From an uncultured Lachnoclostridium sp. (GTDB taxonomy: Bacteria > Bacillota > Clostridia > Lachnospirales > Lachnospiraceae): a DNA stretch of 62,745 nt. The notes beneath the pieces are model-generated. The model was not told where the DNA came from. It worked only from the letters and a program-made list of their open reading frames with translations, and ran no database searches. The DNA is taken from positions 1-62,745 of the forward strand of contig CALWDO010000012.1 in NCBI GenBank assembly GCA_944376715.1, given 5' to 3'. Made by a program: the position numbers and the translations under genes. Shown here piece after piece: positions 16,920-25,087 of the stretch. Each line of letters begins with the position of its first letter. The stretch's first letter is position 1.

Positions 16920-17501
16920 ATGTCTAGAAGAAAAGGTTTAAATTTTCACAGGAAGAGACGGGTTATTCAAACATCTACCATTCGGAGTATATTTTTCTGG
17001 GTCGGAGAGTGTGTCCTGGCATTTGTGATCGGCTGTGTGCTGGTGTTTTATTTTATGACCACATTAAGCTGTGTGGGACAGGCTATGGAGCCGACCATCG
17101 GCAGCGGAGATCAAGTATTTGTCAATCGTTTCAGTTATACCCTGACCGGTCCCAAACAGGGGGATGTGGTGGTTTTCCGTCCCAATGGCAATGTGAATTC
17201 TCATTATTATATGAGAAGAGTGGTTGCAGTTCCCGGAGATACGGTTCAGATCATCGAGGGTTTCGTATATGTAAACGGTGAATTATATGAGACCGGCATC
17301 GGAAGCGAACAGATGGACTTTGCCGGACTGGCCGAAGAAGAGATTACATTGGGGACGGATGAATATTTTGTGTTGGGAGACAACCGGAACGCCAGTGAAG
17401 ACAGCCGGAATGCGGATATCGGTAATGTAAAAAGACAGGATATCTACGGGAAGGCATGGTTTATCTGGTCTCCGTGGGAAAGATTCGGGTTGATTCCCTG
17501 A
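16920..17501 (+). CDS. Signal peptidase I paralogue lacking catalytic Ser and Lys
   Basis: This 193-residue protein has the full type I signal peptidase layout: basic N terminus, one membrane helix (about 22-48), boxes B to E ending in GDNRNASEDSR. However, the catalytic serine of the SM motif is Ala55 (GQAMEPT, codon GCT) and the catalytic lysine of the YIKR motif is Arg99 (YMRRVVAVPGD, codon AGA). It should not cleave signal peptides. The reading frame is intact and box C-E residues are well kept, so it is not a random pseudogene. An active copy lies two genes downstream. Staphylococcus aureus SpsA/SpsB is a known comparable pair. Confidence 0.88.
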   Translation: MSRRKGLNFHRKRRVIQTSTIRSIFFWVGECVLAFVIGCVLVFYFMTTLSCVGQAMEPTIGSGDQVFVNRFSYTLTGPKQGDVVVFRPNGNVNSHYYMRRVVAVPGDTVQIIEGFVYVNGELYETGIGSEQMDFAGLAEEEITLGTDEYFVLGDNRNASEDSRNADIGNVKRQDIYGKAWFIWSPWERFGLIP

Positions 17502-17516
17502 GATAAGGAGAGTAAT

Positions 17517-18386
17517 ATGGAGATACAGTGGTATCCGGGGCATATGACAAAAGCCAGACGGATGATGCAGGAAAATATCAAGCTGATTGATCTGATCATC
17601 GAGCTGGTAGACGCACGTGCGCCGTTGTCCAGCAGAAATCCGGACATCGACGAGCTTGGTAAAGGAAAATCACGTCTGATTCTGCTGAATAAGTCAGATT
17701 TGGCAGATGAAAAGTGTAATGAGGCATGGATGGAATGGTTTCGCGGACAGGGATATTTTGTGGTGAAGCTGGATTCCAGGAGTAAATCCGGGATGAAGAG
17801 TGTTCAGGCTGCCGTGCAGGAGGCGTGCCGGGAAAAGATAGAGAGAGACCGTAAGAAAGGGATCCTGAACCGGCCGGTCCGCGCCATGGTGGTAGGAATT
17901 CCGAATGTGGGTAAATCCACATTTATCAATAGTTTTGCGGGAAGAGCCTGTGCAAAAACAGGAAATAAACCGGGAGTGACGAAAGGCGCTCAGTGGATCC
18001 GCCTGAATAAACAGGTGGAGCTTCTGGATACACCGGGGATACTATGGCCCAAATTTGACGATCCCCAGGTGGGAGTACGTCTTGCTATGCTCGGATCTGT
18101 GAATGATGAGATCCTGAATCTGGAAGAGTTGGCGTCTGAACTGGCCGTTTTTTTGCAGCAGTATTTTCCGGGCGCATTAAAAGAGCGTTATAAATCAGAT
18201 TTTCCGGCTGACGTACCTTCCTGGACAATCCTGGGAAAAATCGCGGAGGCCAGAGGCTGTCTGTCGAAAGGCGGAGAGCCGGATCTTAACAAGGCTGCTT
18301 CTTTCCTGTTGGACGATTTCCGGGCTGGACGGCTTGGGCGCATTACGCTGGAATTCCCGCCTGACGGAAAAGGAACAGAGGAGTGA
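17517..18386 (+). CDS. ylqF: Ribosome biogenesis GTPase YlqF (RbgA)
   Basis: RbgA acts late in 50S assembly. The 289-residue protein begins IQWYPGHMTKARRMM, typical of RbgA, and has a circularly permuted GTPase: G4 NKSD (about 58) precedes G1 GIPNVGKST (about 127) and G3 DTPG (about 174). A C-terminal RNA-binding domain follows. It lies between the two signal peptidase genes. Confidence 0.95.
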   Translation: MEIQWYPGHMTKARRMMQENIKLIDLIIELVDARAPLSSRNPDIDELGKGKSRLILLNKSDLADEKCNEAWMEWFRGQGYFVVKLDSRSKSGMKSVQAAVQEACREKIERDRKKGILNRPVRAMVVGIPNVGKSTFINSFAGRACAKTGNKPGVTKGAQWIRLNKQVELLDTPGILWPKFDDPQVGVRLAMLGSVNDEILNLEELASELAVFLQQYFPGALKERYKSDFPADVPSWTILGKIAEARGCLSKGGEPDLNKAASFLLDDFRAGRLGRITLEFPPDGKGTEE

Positions 18387-18390
18387 TGAT

Positions 18391-18969
18391 ATGAGCAAAA
18401 GAAAAAGCTACGTGGAAGATTATGAAGAAAAGGAGAGAGGTATATTTCACGAGATACTCAGTTTCCTGATCTATGTGGCGGTGGTTGTAGGCGTCACTTT
18501 CCTGATTATCCACTTTGTAGGACAGAGAACCTATGTAAGCGGCAGTTCTATGGAAAACACATTGAGCAACGGCGATAATCTGATCGTGGATAAGATAACC
18601 TACCGTTTTTCGGATCCGCAGCGTTTCGATATCATTGTCTTTCCTTTCCGGTATGAGGATCATGTCTACTATATAAAAAGGATCATTGGACTTCCCGGTG
18701 AAACAGTGCAGATTGTAGACGGGGATATCTATATAAACGGAGAGATACTCAGGGAATCTTATGGGAGAGAAGTGATCAAAGATTCCGGGTTGGCGGCGGA
18801 ACCTATTGTGTTGGGCGAAGATGAATACTTTGTACTGGGAGACAACCGGAACGACAGCACAGACAGCCGGGATCCCAGTGTGGGCGTCATCCACCGCGAT
18901 GAGATCATCGGACGCGCGTGGCTTCGGATCTGGCCGCTTAATAAATTTGGAGTGTTGAAACATCGGTGA
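18391..18969 (+). CDS. lepB: Signal peptidase I (active copy)
   Basis: This 192-residue membrane protein cleaves signal peptides from exported proteins. It has one N-terminal membrane helix (about 24-44), nucleophile Ser53 (SGSSMENT), general base Lys96 (YYIKRIIGLPGE) and the box E motif GDNRNDSTDSRD. ATG 18391 follows GGAG in the end of ylqF; an in-frame upstream ATG at 18334 would overlap ylqF and has no ribosome site. Compare the inactive-looking paralogue at 16920. Confidence 0.94.
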   Translation: MSKRKSYVEDYEEKERGIFHEILSFLIYVAVVVGVTFLIIHFVGQRTYVSGSSMENTLSNGDNLIVDKITYRFSDPQRFDIIVFPFRYEDHVYYIKRIIGLPGETVQIVDGDIYINGEILRESYGREVIKDSGLAAEPIVLGEDEYFVLGDNRNDSTDSRDPSVGVIHRDEIIGRAWLRIWPLNKFGVLKHR

Positions 18970-19649
18970 TGACAAAGAAAGAAGAACAAGCTCTGAAAAG
19001 GCAGGAGAAGCTGCGTCTGGAACTTCTGCGCCTGGACGGGATGCTGGAATATGAACGAGAATATGAGCATTACGGCGTTATCTGCGGGATCGATGAGGCG
19101 GGCAGAGGCCCGCTGGCAGGTCCGGTGGTGGCAGGCGCGGTGATCCTGCCTCCGGACTGCAGGATCCTGTATCTGAACGATTCCAAGAAGCTGACCGCCA
19201 GACGCAGAGAACTGCTCTATGATGAGATTATGGAAAAGGCGGTGTCAGTAGGCGTCGGGATAGTAAGCCATGAAAGAATTGACGAGATCAATATTCTGCA
19301 GGCTACTTATGAGGCTATGCGCCAGGCGGTATCAAAGCTGTCGGTAAAGCCGGATGTGCTTTTGAATGACGCGGTTACGATCCCGGGGCTTTCACAAAAA
19401 CAGGTGCCGATCATTAAGGGCGACGCCAAGAGTCTGTCCATAGCCGCAGCCAGTGTGATCGCGAAAGTGACCAGAGACCGGATGATGGAAGTGATGGATG
19501 AAAAGTACCCGGGTTATGGATTTGCATCCAATAAAGGATATGGTTCGGCAGCGCATATTGCCGCCATAAAAAGCCTGGGACCTTGTGAAATCCACCGCAG
19601 AACTTTCATTCGCAATTTTGTGAAGGAGGCTCCAGAGCATGCAGAATAA
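18969..19649 (+). CDS. rnhB: Ribonuclease HII
   Basis: RNase HII removes ribonucleotides from DNA and RNA primers. The protein has a 30-residue N-terminal extension, then the DEDD site: CGIDEAGRGPLAGPVVAGAV, NDSKKLT, KGDAKSLSIAAASVIAKVTRD. The start is ATG 18969, overlapping the lepB stop by one base; GTG 18966 is an equally placed alternative. The end overlaps yraN. Confidence 0.95.
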   Translation: MTKKEEQALKRQEKLRLELLRLDGMLEYEREYEHYGVICGIDEAGRGPLAGPVVAGAVILPPDCRILYLNDSKKLTARRRELLYDEIMEKAVSVGVGIVSHERIDEINILQATYEAMRQAVSKLSVKPDVLLNDAVTIPGLSQKQVPIIKGDAKSLSIAAASVIAKVTRDRMMEVMDEKYPGYGFASNKGYGSAAHIAAIKSLGPCEIHRRTFIRNFVKEAPEHAE

Positions 19650-19989
19650 GCGGAAGACCGGAGCGGAGTACGAGGAAAAAGCAGCTGCCTGGCTGGAAAA
19701 ACAGGGGATGCGGATTCTGGAGAGAAATTATCGGTGCCGGCAGGGCGAGATCGATTTGATCGCCATGGATGGCCGTTATCTGGTCTTTGTAGAAGTTAAA
19801 TACCGGAAAGATTTGCAGTCGGGACATCCGGCTGAAGCCGTAGATGTAAAAAAGCAGAAGAAAATCGCCCGATCGGCGATGTATTATTGCATGGAACGGA
19901 AGATCTCCCAGGATCAGCCGTACCGCTTCGATGTGGTCAGCATATTGGGAGACGAGACAGAACATATAAAGGATGCGTTTGGAATATGA
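19639..19989 (+). CDS. yraN: YraN/UPF0102 family nuclease-fold protein
   Basis: The 116-residue protein has the restriction-endonuclease-like core of the UPF0102 family: GAEYEEKAAAWLEKQG, RCRQGEIDLIA and LVFVEVKYR, giving the E...D...ExK pattern. The function is not settled; a role in DNA processing is suggested for relatives. It overlaps rnhB by 11 bases and the next gene by four. Confidence 0.9.
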   Translation: MQNKRKTGAEYEEKAAAWLEKQGMRILERNYRCRQGEIDLIAMDGRYLVFVEVKYRKDLQSGHPAEAVDVKKQKKIARSAMYYCMERKISQDQPYRFDVVSILGDETEHIKDAFGI

Positions 19990-21383
19990 AGAAGAAAGAC
20001 AGGGACAGCCGCATGGAACTGAGAGAAGACGGCGGCGTCCCATATTTTATATTTAAAAATCTGGAGGAAACCGGTCTGGTACGCCATGGTTTTTCTACCC
20101 GTCTGGGAGGAGTCAGCGAGGGATATCTGGCGTCTATGAACCTGAGTTTTACCAGAGGAGATAAAGAAGAAAACGTACGGGAAAATTTCCGCAGGATGGG
20201 CCGCGCGATCGGTTTTGCCCCGGAAAACCTGGTGCTTTCTGATCAGACGCATACGGATCATGTGCGCCTGATGACAGAGGAGGACCGGGGAAAAGGATAT
20301 ACGAGGCCGCTGGATTATCAGGATGTGGACGGTATGATCACAGATGTGCCGGGACTGGTGCTGGCTGCCTTTTATGCAGATTGTGTGCCTCTCTATTTTA
20401 TAGATCCGGTACATCGCGCCATCGGTTTATCTCATTCGGGCTGGAAAGGAACGGTAAAACGGATCGGGGCGGCCACCCTGGAAAAGATGAGAGATGCTTT
20501 TGGGACCAGGCCGCAGGATGTGCGCGCGGCCATCGGACCGTCTATCTGTCAGGACTGTTATGAAGTCAGCGAAGACGTGGCGCAGGCGTTCATGAAGGAA
20601 TTTGGCAGCGCGGCGGATGACAGGATGCTCTACCGAAAAGCAAACGGAAAATATCAGCTGGATTTATGGAGAGCTAATGAACAGGTTCTGTTGGAAGCCG
20701 GCATTCTTCCGGAACATCTGGAAGTGACCAATGTATGCACCTGCTGCAATCCGGATCTTCTGTTTTCTCATCGTGCGACCCATGGAAAGAGGGGAAATTT
20801 GGCAGCTTTCTTGATGCTTACCGGAAAAGGGCCGGTTTCTCAGGAAGAACTTGATCGTCAGTTTGAATTCAGGGAGATTTTGCCGGGGGAAGCGGAGCAG
20901 GCAGCAGAGATTGAACGAATCTGTTTCCCGCCAAATGAAGCATGTTCAGAGAAAATGATGAAACAGCGCGTGGCGAAAGCGCCGGAATTATTCTTAGTGG
21001 CGGTTGACCGCGGCACTGGAAAACTGGCTGGGTTCCTGAACGGGCTTTCTACAAAAGAGACTGTATTCCGGGATGAATTTTTTACAGATGCAGATCTGTA
21101 CGACCCGGAAGGAAAGCAAGTTATGATCTTAGGCTTGGATGTGCTTCCGGAATATCGGGGACAGGGGCTGGCGGGAGCCCTGATGCGCCGCTACACAGAC
21201 AGGGAACGTGGAAAAGGCAGGAAAAGACTGCTGCTTACTTGTCTGGAGTCTAAAGTAAAAATGTACGAAAAAATGGGGTTTCGCGATCTTGGAGTGTCTG
21301 CTTCTTCCTGGGGCGGTGAAGAATGGCACGAGATGGACTGTGCGCTGGAAATGACTGGACAAAAACCTGTGTGCAATTTATAA
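19986..21383 (+). CDS. pgeF: PgeF-type peptidoglycan editing factor fused to GNAT
   Basis: Residues 1 to about 280 are a PgeF/YfiH (polyphenol oxidase family) domain with the zinc-site motifs SDQTHTDHV, YADCVPLYF, LSHSGWKGTV and CTCCNPDLLFSHRATHGKRG. PgeF removes wrong amino acids from peptidoglycan precursors. From about residue 294 to 465 an unrelated GNAT acetyltransferase domain follows without interruption (FREILPGEAEQAAEIERICF, acetyl-CoA motif EYRGQGLAGALMRRY). ATG 19986 overlaps the yraN stop (ATGA). The usual PgeF is about 250-280 residues, so this is a true two-domain fusion. Confidence 0.85.
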   Translation: MKKKDRDSRMELREDGGVPYFIFKNLEETGLVRHGFSTRLGGVSEGYLASMNLSFTRGDKEENVRENFRRMGRAIGFAPENLVLSDQTHTDHVRLMTEEDRGKGYTRPLDYQDVDGMITDVPGLVLAAFYADCVPLYFIDPVHRAIGLSHSGWKGTVKRIGAATLEKMRDAFGTRPQDVRAAIGPSICQDCYEVSEDVAQAFMKEFGSAADDRMLYRKANGKYQLDLWRANEQVLLEAGILPEHLEVTNVCTCCNPDLLFSHRATHGKRGNLAAFLMLTGKGPVSQEELDRQFEFREILPGEAEQAAEIERICFPPNEACSEKMMKQRVAKAPELFLVAVDRGTGKLAGFLNGLSTKETVFRDEFFTDADLYDPEGKQVMILGLDVLPEYRGQGLAGALMRRYTDRERGKGRKRLLLTCLESKVKMYEKMGFRDLGVSASSWGGEEWHEMDCALEMTGQKPVCNL

Positions 21384-21396
21384 TGTAGACGTAACA

Positions 21397-21536
21397 GTTC
21401 AGGACGGCGGGAAAAAGAGGGCAAAAACAGGCGTTAAGCTTGCTTATAAGCATGCTTTTGTCCTCTTTTTCACATCGGATGGACATCCGATGCTTCTTGT
21501 CCGGCTTGAGCCGGGCAAGAAGATGCCGTCCTGAAC
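21397..21536. repeat. 140-base nested palindromic element
   Basis: A perfect 12-bp outer stem (GTTCAGGACGGC at 21397-21408, GCCGTCCTGAAC at 21525-21536) closes three consecutive hairpins: a 16-bp stem (21411-21426 with 21456-21471, one G-U pair), CATCGGATG/CATCCGATG (21473-21492) and a 13-bp stem with TTGA loop (21493-21522). Almost every base is paired, giving a compact four-way junction. The first hairpin ends in a T-run and may terminate pgeF transcription. It could be a MITE/REP-like repeat or a structured RNA. Confidence 0.8.
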
Positions 21537-21580
21537 AGACACATAATATATAAATTTTTAGAAACCAAGAGGATAGGGAA

Positions 21581-22312
21581 ATGAAGATTATCAAAGCAAA
21601 AGATTATCAGGATATGAGCCGAAAAGCGGCTAATATCATCTCAGCGCAGATTATTATGAAGTCGGATTGTGTCTTGGGACTGGCGACAGGTTCTACGCCC
21701 ATCGGTACTTATAAGCAGCTGATCGAATGGTATGACAAAGGAGATCTGGACTTTGGTGATGTGACTACCGTGAATCTGGACGAGTATAAAGGGCTTCCCA
21801 GAGAAAATGATCAAAGTTACTACTATTTCATGCACAATAATCTGTTCGACTATGTCAACATCAATCCGGAACGGACGCATCTGCCCAACGGTATGGAACC
21901 GGATTCCGAGAAAGAATGTTCCAGATATGAGGCGCTGATCCAGTCTCTTGGCGGCGTGGACCTGCAGCTTCTCGGTCTTGGCCATAATGGTCATATCGGA
22001 TTCAATGAACCGGAAGAGGCATTTGAGACGGTGACGCATTGTGTGGATCTGCAGCAGCGTACGATCGAAGCTAACAAACGTTTCTTTGATTCTATCGATG
22101 ATGTCCCAAAACAGGCATATACTATGGGAATCAAGACGATTATGATGGCAAAGAAGATCCTGATCGTAGTCAGCGGAGAAGATAAGGCAGAGATCGTGAA
22201 GAAAGCGTTCTTCGGACCGGTGACGCCGCAGGTTCCGGCATCGATCCTCCAGATGCATCCGGATGTGACGCTTGTGGCGGATGAGGCCGCGCTTTCAAAA
22301 TGTAATATCTGA
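21581..22312 (+). CDS. nagB: Glucosamine-6-phosphate deaminase
   Basis: NagB converts glucosamine 6-phosphate to fructose 6-phosphate and ammonia. The 243-residue protein has LGLATGSTPIGTYKQL, VNLDEYKGL, LLGLGHNGHIGFNEP and the C-terminal LVADEAAL. Length is normal. It stands alone, between the palindromic element and a shared terminator; nagA is not adjacent. Confidence 0.96.
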   Translation: MKIIKAKDYQDMSRKAANIISAQIIMKSDCVLGLATGSTPIGTYKQLIEWYDKGDLDFGDVTTVNLDEYKGLPRENDQSYYYFMHNNLFDYVNINPERTHLPNGMEPDSEKECSRYEALIQSLGGVDLQLLGLGHNGHIGFNEPEEAFETVTHCVDLQQRTIEANKRFFDSIDDVPKQAYTMGIKTIMMAKKILIVVSGEDKAEIVKKAFFGPVTPQVPASILQMHPDVTLVADEAALSKCNI

Positions 22313-22318
22313 CGGAAT

Positions 22319-22356
22319 AAAAACAACAGGGCGAAAATTTCCGCCCTGTTGTTTTT
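22319..22356. terminator. Bidirectional terminator
   Basis: AAAACAACAGGGCG and CGCCCTGTTGTTTT form a 14-bp stem flanked by A and T runs, so it can terminate both nagB and the convergent transporter gene. Confidence 0.85.
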
Positions 22357-22370
22357 ATTCGTTTATGTAA

Positions 22371-23762
22371 TTAGACTGCTTTTCTTGAGTTTATCTCTTC
22401 CTGCATTCTTACCACTTCTTTTCCAGATAATTTAAAGCAGAAAGTAATAATCAGAAATGCTCCGCAGTAACAGATGGCCGGGATGATAGTGATCGCGTTG
22501 GTCAGGCCGGATTTCACCGCTTCTGGAACCACGGTCATAGTAGATTCATATCCTGTCATAGACAATACGCCGGGAATCAGGATGCCAGTGATCAGAACCG
22601 CCACTTTTACGGGAATATTGGTAATACTCATGACGAGCCCCGATGTGTTTACGCCGTTCTTATACTCTGCAAAGACTGCACAGTTTGTATACATGGTTAC
22701 AAAGGTAGAATAGTTGCAGTTGGAACAGGTGCGTTCTAACAGGATAAAAGCGGTGAAAAGGAACACATTTCCGGCGAACAGTCTGGCGCAGATTAAAAAA
22801 ATAACGCACAGGGGAAGACAGCACATGGACAGTTTTTTCGCTTCCATTTTTTTCCCGAGAAAACCTGCTGCTAACGATCCAAGTACAGCCCCGAAATTGG
22901 TTGCGGCCAGATAGAACGCCAGCATGGCAGGTGCTTCCAGCGCAAAATTAAATTGATAGGCAGCCATTTGCGCTAAGATAAAGGATACGGTAGTTGTACA
23001 GCACTGCGCGAAAAACATTGCCATCAGAGGCGGATTATGAATGATTGTATTTAACATATCCCTGAACGTTACGCGTTCTGCCTTTTTGGGACTGGAATCG
23101 GCGGCGGAATCGACGGAAGTTTCTTCGTATCCGTCTGTAATTTTAAAAATAATATACTGTCCGATCAGAAGGAGTACGGAGAATACAACGGCAACCAAGA
23201 TATAAGGATATACCTGTGAATCTCCGAAGATGCCGGTAAACCGTGTGATCAGAAAAGTCGCTATTGCGGACAGTACGACTTTGTCGGCGTTAATCCATGC
23301 CCAACGTCTGGAAGAAAGGAAGGAACGGTCTCCTTCTGTCGCTCCGCATACGGAAACCATAGTTGTATTGGCTGCATATTGCAGATTGAAAAATACAGCG
23401 TAAAGCAGAGAGAGTACGACCAGTACTACTAATACAACGGTGGCGCTGCTGATGGTACCGGCAGCCAGCCAGGTCAGTATAAAGATGATTGCCGTGGCGG
23501 GAGAAAGCACCAGTACAATAGAGCGGTAGCGTCCCCATTTCATGGGTTTCATGCCGTCCATGATTACTCCATAAAAGAAGGACATAACGATCTCGCAGGT
23601 AGAAACGATGGTATTAAGCACTGCGACGGTTGCCAGCGGCAGGGCGGCGATGCTGGTCAGGAAAATGCTCCAGTAATAGGTCTTGAAGCTGGAGTGGAAG
23701 TCAAATAAGAAATCTCCTACGCCAAACCATGTTTTAATGGTTTTGTTTAATGGTTTTTTCAT
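22371..23762 (-). CDS. GPH-family sugar/cation symporter
   Basis: This 463-residue, 12-helix transporter resembles the glycoside-pentoside-hexuronide:cation symporter family (start KTWFGVGDFLFDFHSSFKTYYWS; MKWGRYRSIVLVLSPATAI after helix 2-3). Members carry sugars and glycosides with Na+ or H+. It is downstream of a URO-D-family gene on the same strand, separated by 27 bases, so the two are probably co-transcribed. The substrate may be a methylated or glycosylated compound processed by the URO-D proteins; that is inference. Confidence 0.8.
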   Translation of the reverse strand: MKKPLNKTIKTWFGVGDFLFDFHSSFKTYYWSIFLTSIAALPLATVAVLNTIVSTCEIVMSFFYGVIMDGMKPMKWGRYRSIVLVLSPATAIIFILTWLAAGTISSATVVLVVLVVLSLLYAVFFNLQYAANTTMVSVCGATEGDRSFLSSRRWAWINADKVVLSAIATFLITRFTGIFGDSQVYPYILVAVVFSVLLLIGQYIIFKITDGYEETSVDSAADSSPKKAERVTFRDMLNTIIHNPPLMAMFFAQCCTTTVSFILAQMAAYQFNFALEAPAMLAFYLAATNFGAVLGSLAAGFLGKKMEAKKLSMCCLPLCVIFLICARLFAGNVFLFTAFILLERTCSNCNYSTFVTMYTNCAVFAEYKNGVNTSGLVMSITNIPVKVAVLITGILIPGVLSMTGYESTMTVVPEAVKSGLTNAITIIPAICYCGAFLIITFCFKLSGKEVVRMQEEINSRKAV

Positions 23763-23789
23763 TCTGTAAATCCCCCTAACATTGTTATT

Positions 23790-24833
23790 TTATTTTTCGG
23801 CCGAGGCTTCGTTTGCTGCCGCGTATACCGTACGCTTAAGTGCGTCAGGTTTTTCCGGCGGGATATAACCGGCCTTTTCCCACAAAGGCTTGTTATATTC
23901 ATAAAGTACATCGATCAAAGGCTGACTTATAGAAGGGTCAATCATGGCAGGCTGCGCCACCCAGCTCCCTCCTGGGGCCATCAATTCGATACGGTACTTA
24001 ATTTCTTTATACCGTTCTTCGTAAGTAACCCCTTGACGGTCCAGTACATGCTGATTGTCAAAACCTCCAACAAAACAAAGGTCTTTCCCATACTTTTTTT
24101 TCAGTTCATAGGGATTATTTGTAATCTGCAGTGGATTCAGAGCGTCAAATCCTAACTCTATGAATTCTTCTATCAATGGAGCAATATAGCCGCAGGAGTG
24201 GTGCTCATAAAGCATGCCTTCCTGATGAACCGCATCCACAATTCTTTTGAGGTGAGGCTTTATCATTTTCTGCCATGTGGGTTTGGACATAAAAAGACGG
24301 TCATTGGAACCATAATCATCATGGAACTGAATTTTATCAGGTTTGTAGTATTTCGCGATCAGGTGGATTTCCTTAATGCGATAGTCAGCTATGGCTCCTA
24401 AAAGATCGTAAGTATCTTCTTCTTCGGCAACCAGATCGCATAAAGCATCTTCTATGCCGGTCATCGCATGAAGTTGTTCAAACATTCCATTTACAATTAT
24501 TACGCTGCTGATTTTATTTTTTCGGTCCCAGTTCGCCGTATCCCGGGCTGCGCCTTCCTCCCAGCGGTAATCCGCAGGATCCGGAAAGGTAATTTCTTTC
24601 CGCCATTCTGTTACGTCGTCCAGTCGTTTGGTTCCTACTGTAACCATTGGACCTTCCATCCCTTTTTCCAGCGTATAGCTTATGCCGAAAATATCCGTGG
24701 TTACTCCAAAACCCCTTGGACCTTCCGGAATGATAGACGGCAGGCAGGTATTTTGATCCAGAGTCTGGCTGGGAACCCACAAGGGTTCTTGGTGATGATA
24801 GGCCATTAAAATATTATCTCTTGCTGTGACCAT
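23790..24833 (-). CDS. URO-D-superfamily protein (putative methyltransferase)
   Basis: This 347-residue protein belongs to the uroporphyrinogen decarboxylase superfamily, which includes corrinoid-dependent methyltransferases such as MtaA, CmuA and O-demethylase MtvB. It has the HDDYGS segment and the zinc-type HxCG motif (YEHHSCGYIAPLIEEF). True heme-pathway HemE signatures are absent. I choose ATG 24833, with AGGAGG 12 bases upstream; an earlier in-frame ATG at 24878 has no site. It is divergent from the PucR-type regulator and its three plus-strand relatives. Confidence 0.78.
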   Translation of the reverse strand: MVTARDNILMAYHHQEPLWVPSQTLDQNTCLPSIIPEGPRGFGVTTDIFGISYTLEKGMEGPMVTVGTKRLDDVTEWRKEITFPDPADYRWEEGAARDTANWDRKNKISSVIIVNGMFEQLHAMTGIEDALCDLVAEEEDTYDLLGAIADYRIKEIHLIAKYYKPDKIQFHDDYGSNDRLFMSKPTWQKMIKPHLKRIVDAVHQEGMLYEHHSCGYIAPLIEEFIELGFDALNPLQITNNPYELKKKYGKDLCFVGGFDNQHVLDRQGVTYEERYKEIKYRIELMAPGGSWVAQPAMIDPSISQPLIDVLYEYNKPLWEKAGYIPPEKPDALKRTVYAAANEASAEK

Positions 24834-24884
24834 CTTTTTCGAATTCCTCCTATTTTTGAATTTGACATGGAAGCCCATTTTTCT

Positions 24885-24912
24885 TTGACAATTATTTTTT
24901 AATCAGTATAAT
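24885..24912 (+). promoter_or_regulatory. Consensus promoter towards the PucR-type regulator
   Basis: TTGACA (24885-24890) and TATAAT (24907-24912) are both perfect consensus, 16 bases apart. The leader to the regulator start would be about 170 bases. The -10 box overlaps that of the opposing promoter. Confidence 0.7.
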
Positions 24913-24939
24913 ATAAAAAGATTGAAAATAATTTTGCAA
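24910..24939 (-). promoter_or_regulatory. Opposing promoter towards the URO-D/GPH pair
   Basis: On the minus strand TTGCAA (24934-24939) and TATATT (24910-24915) are 18 bases apart. Its -10 box shares bases with the plus-strand -10, so the two promoters face each other and cannot be occupied together. Confidence 0.55.
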
Positions 24940-25087
24940 AGGCAATAGGCCCGCCTCCGAATGTTCTGTTATTATTATAACGTGAAAAGAAAGCTCTTAG
25001 AATGTAACACAGATACGAAATTAAAGTTGCAGCAGGGAGTTTTTTGGTATTTTCAATATAATTTTGCGGCGGGAAAGGAGAAGAGTT

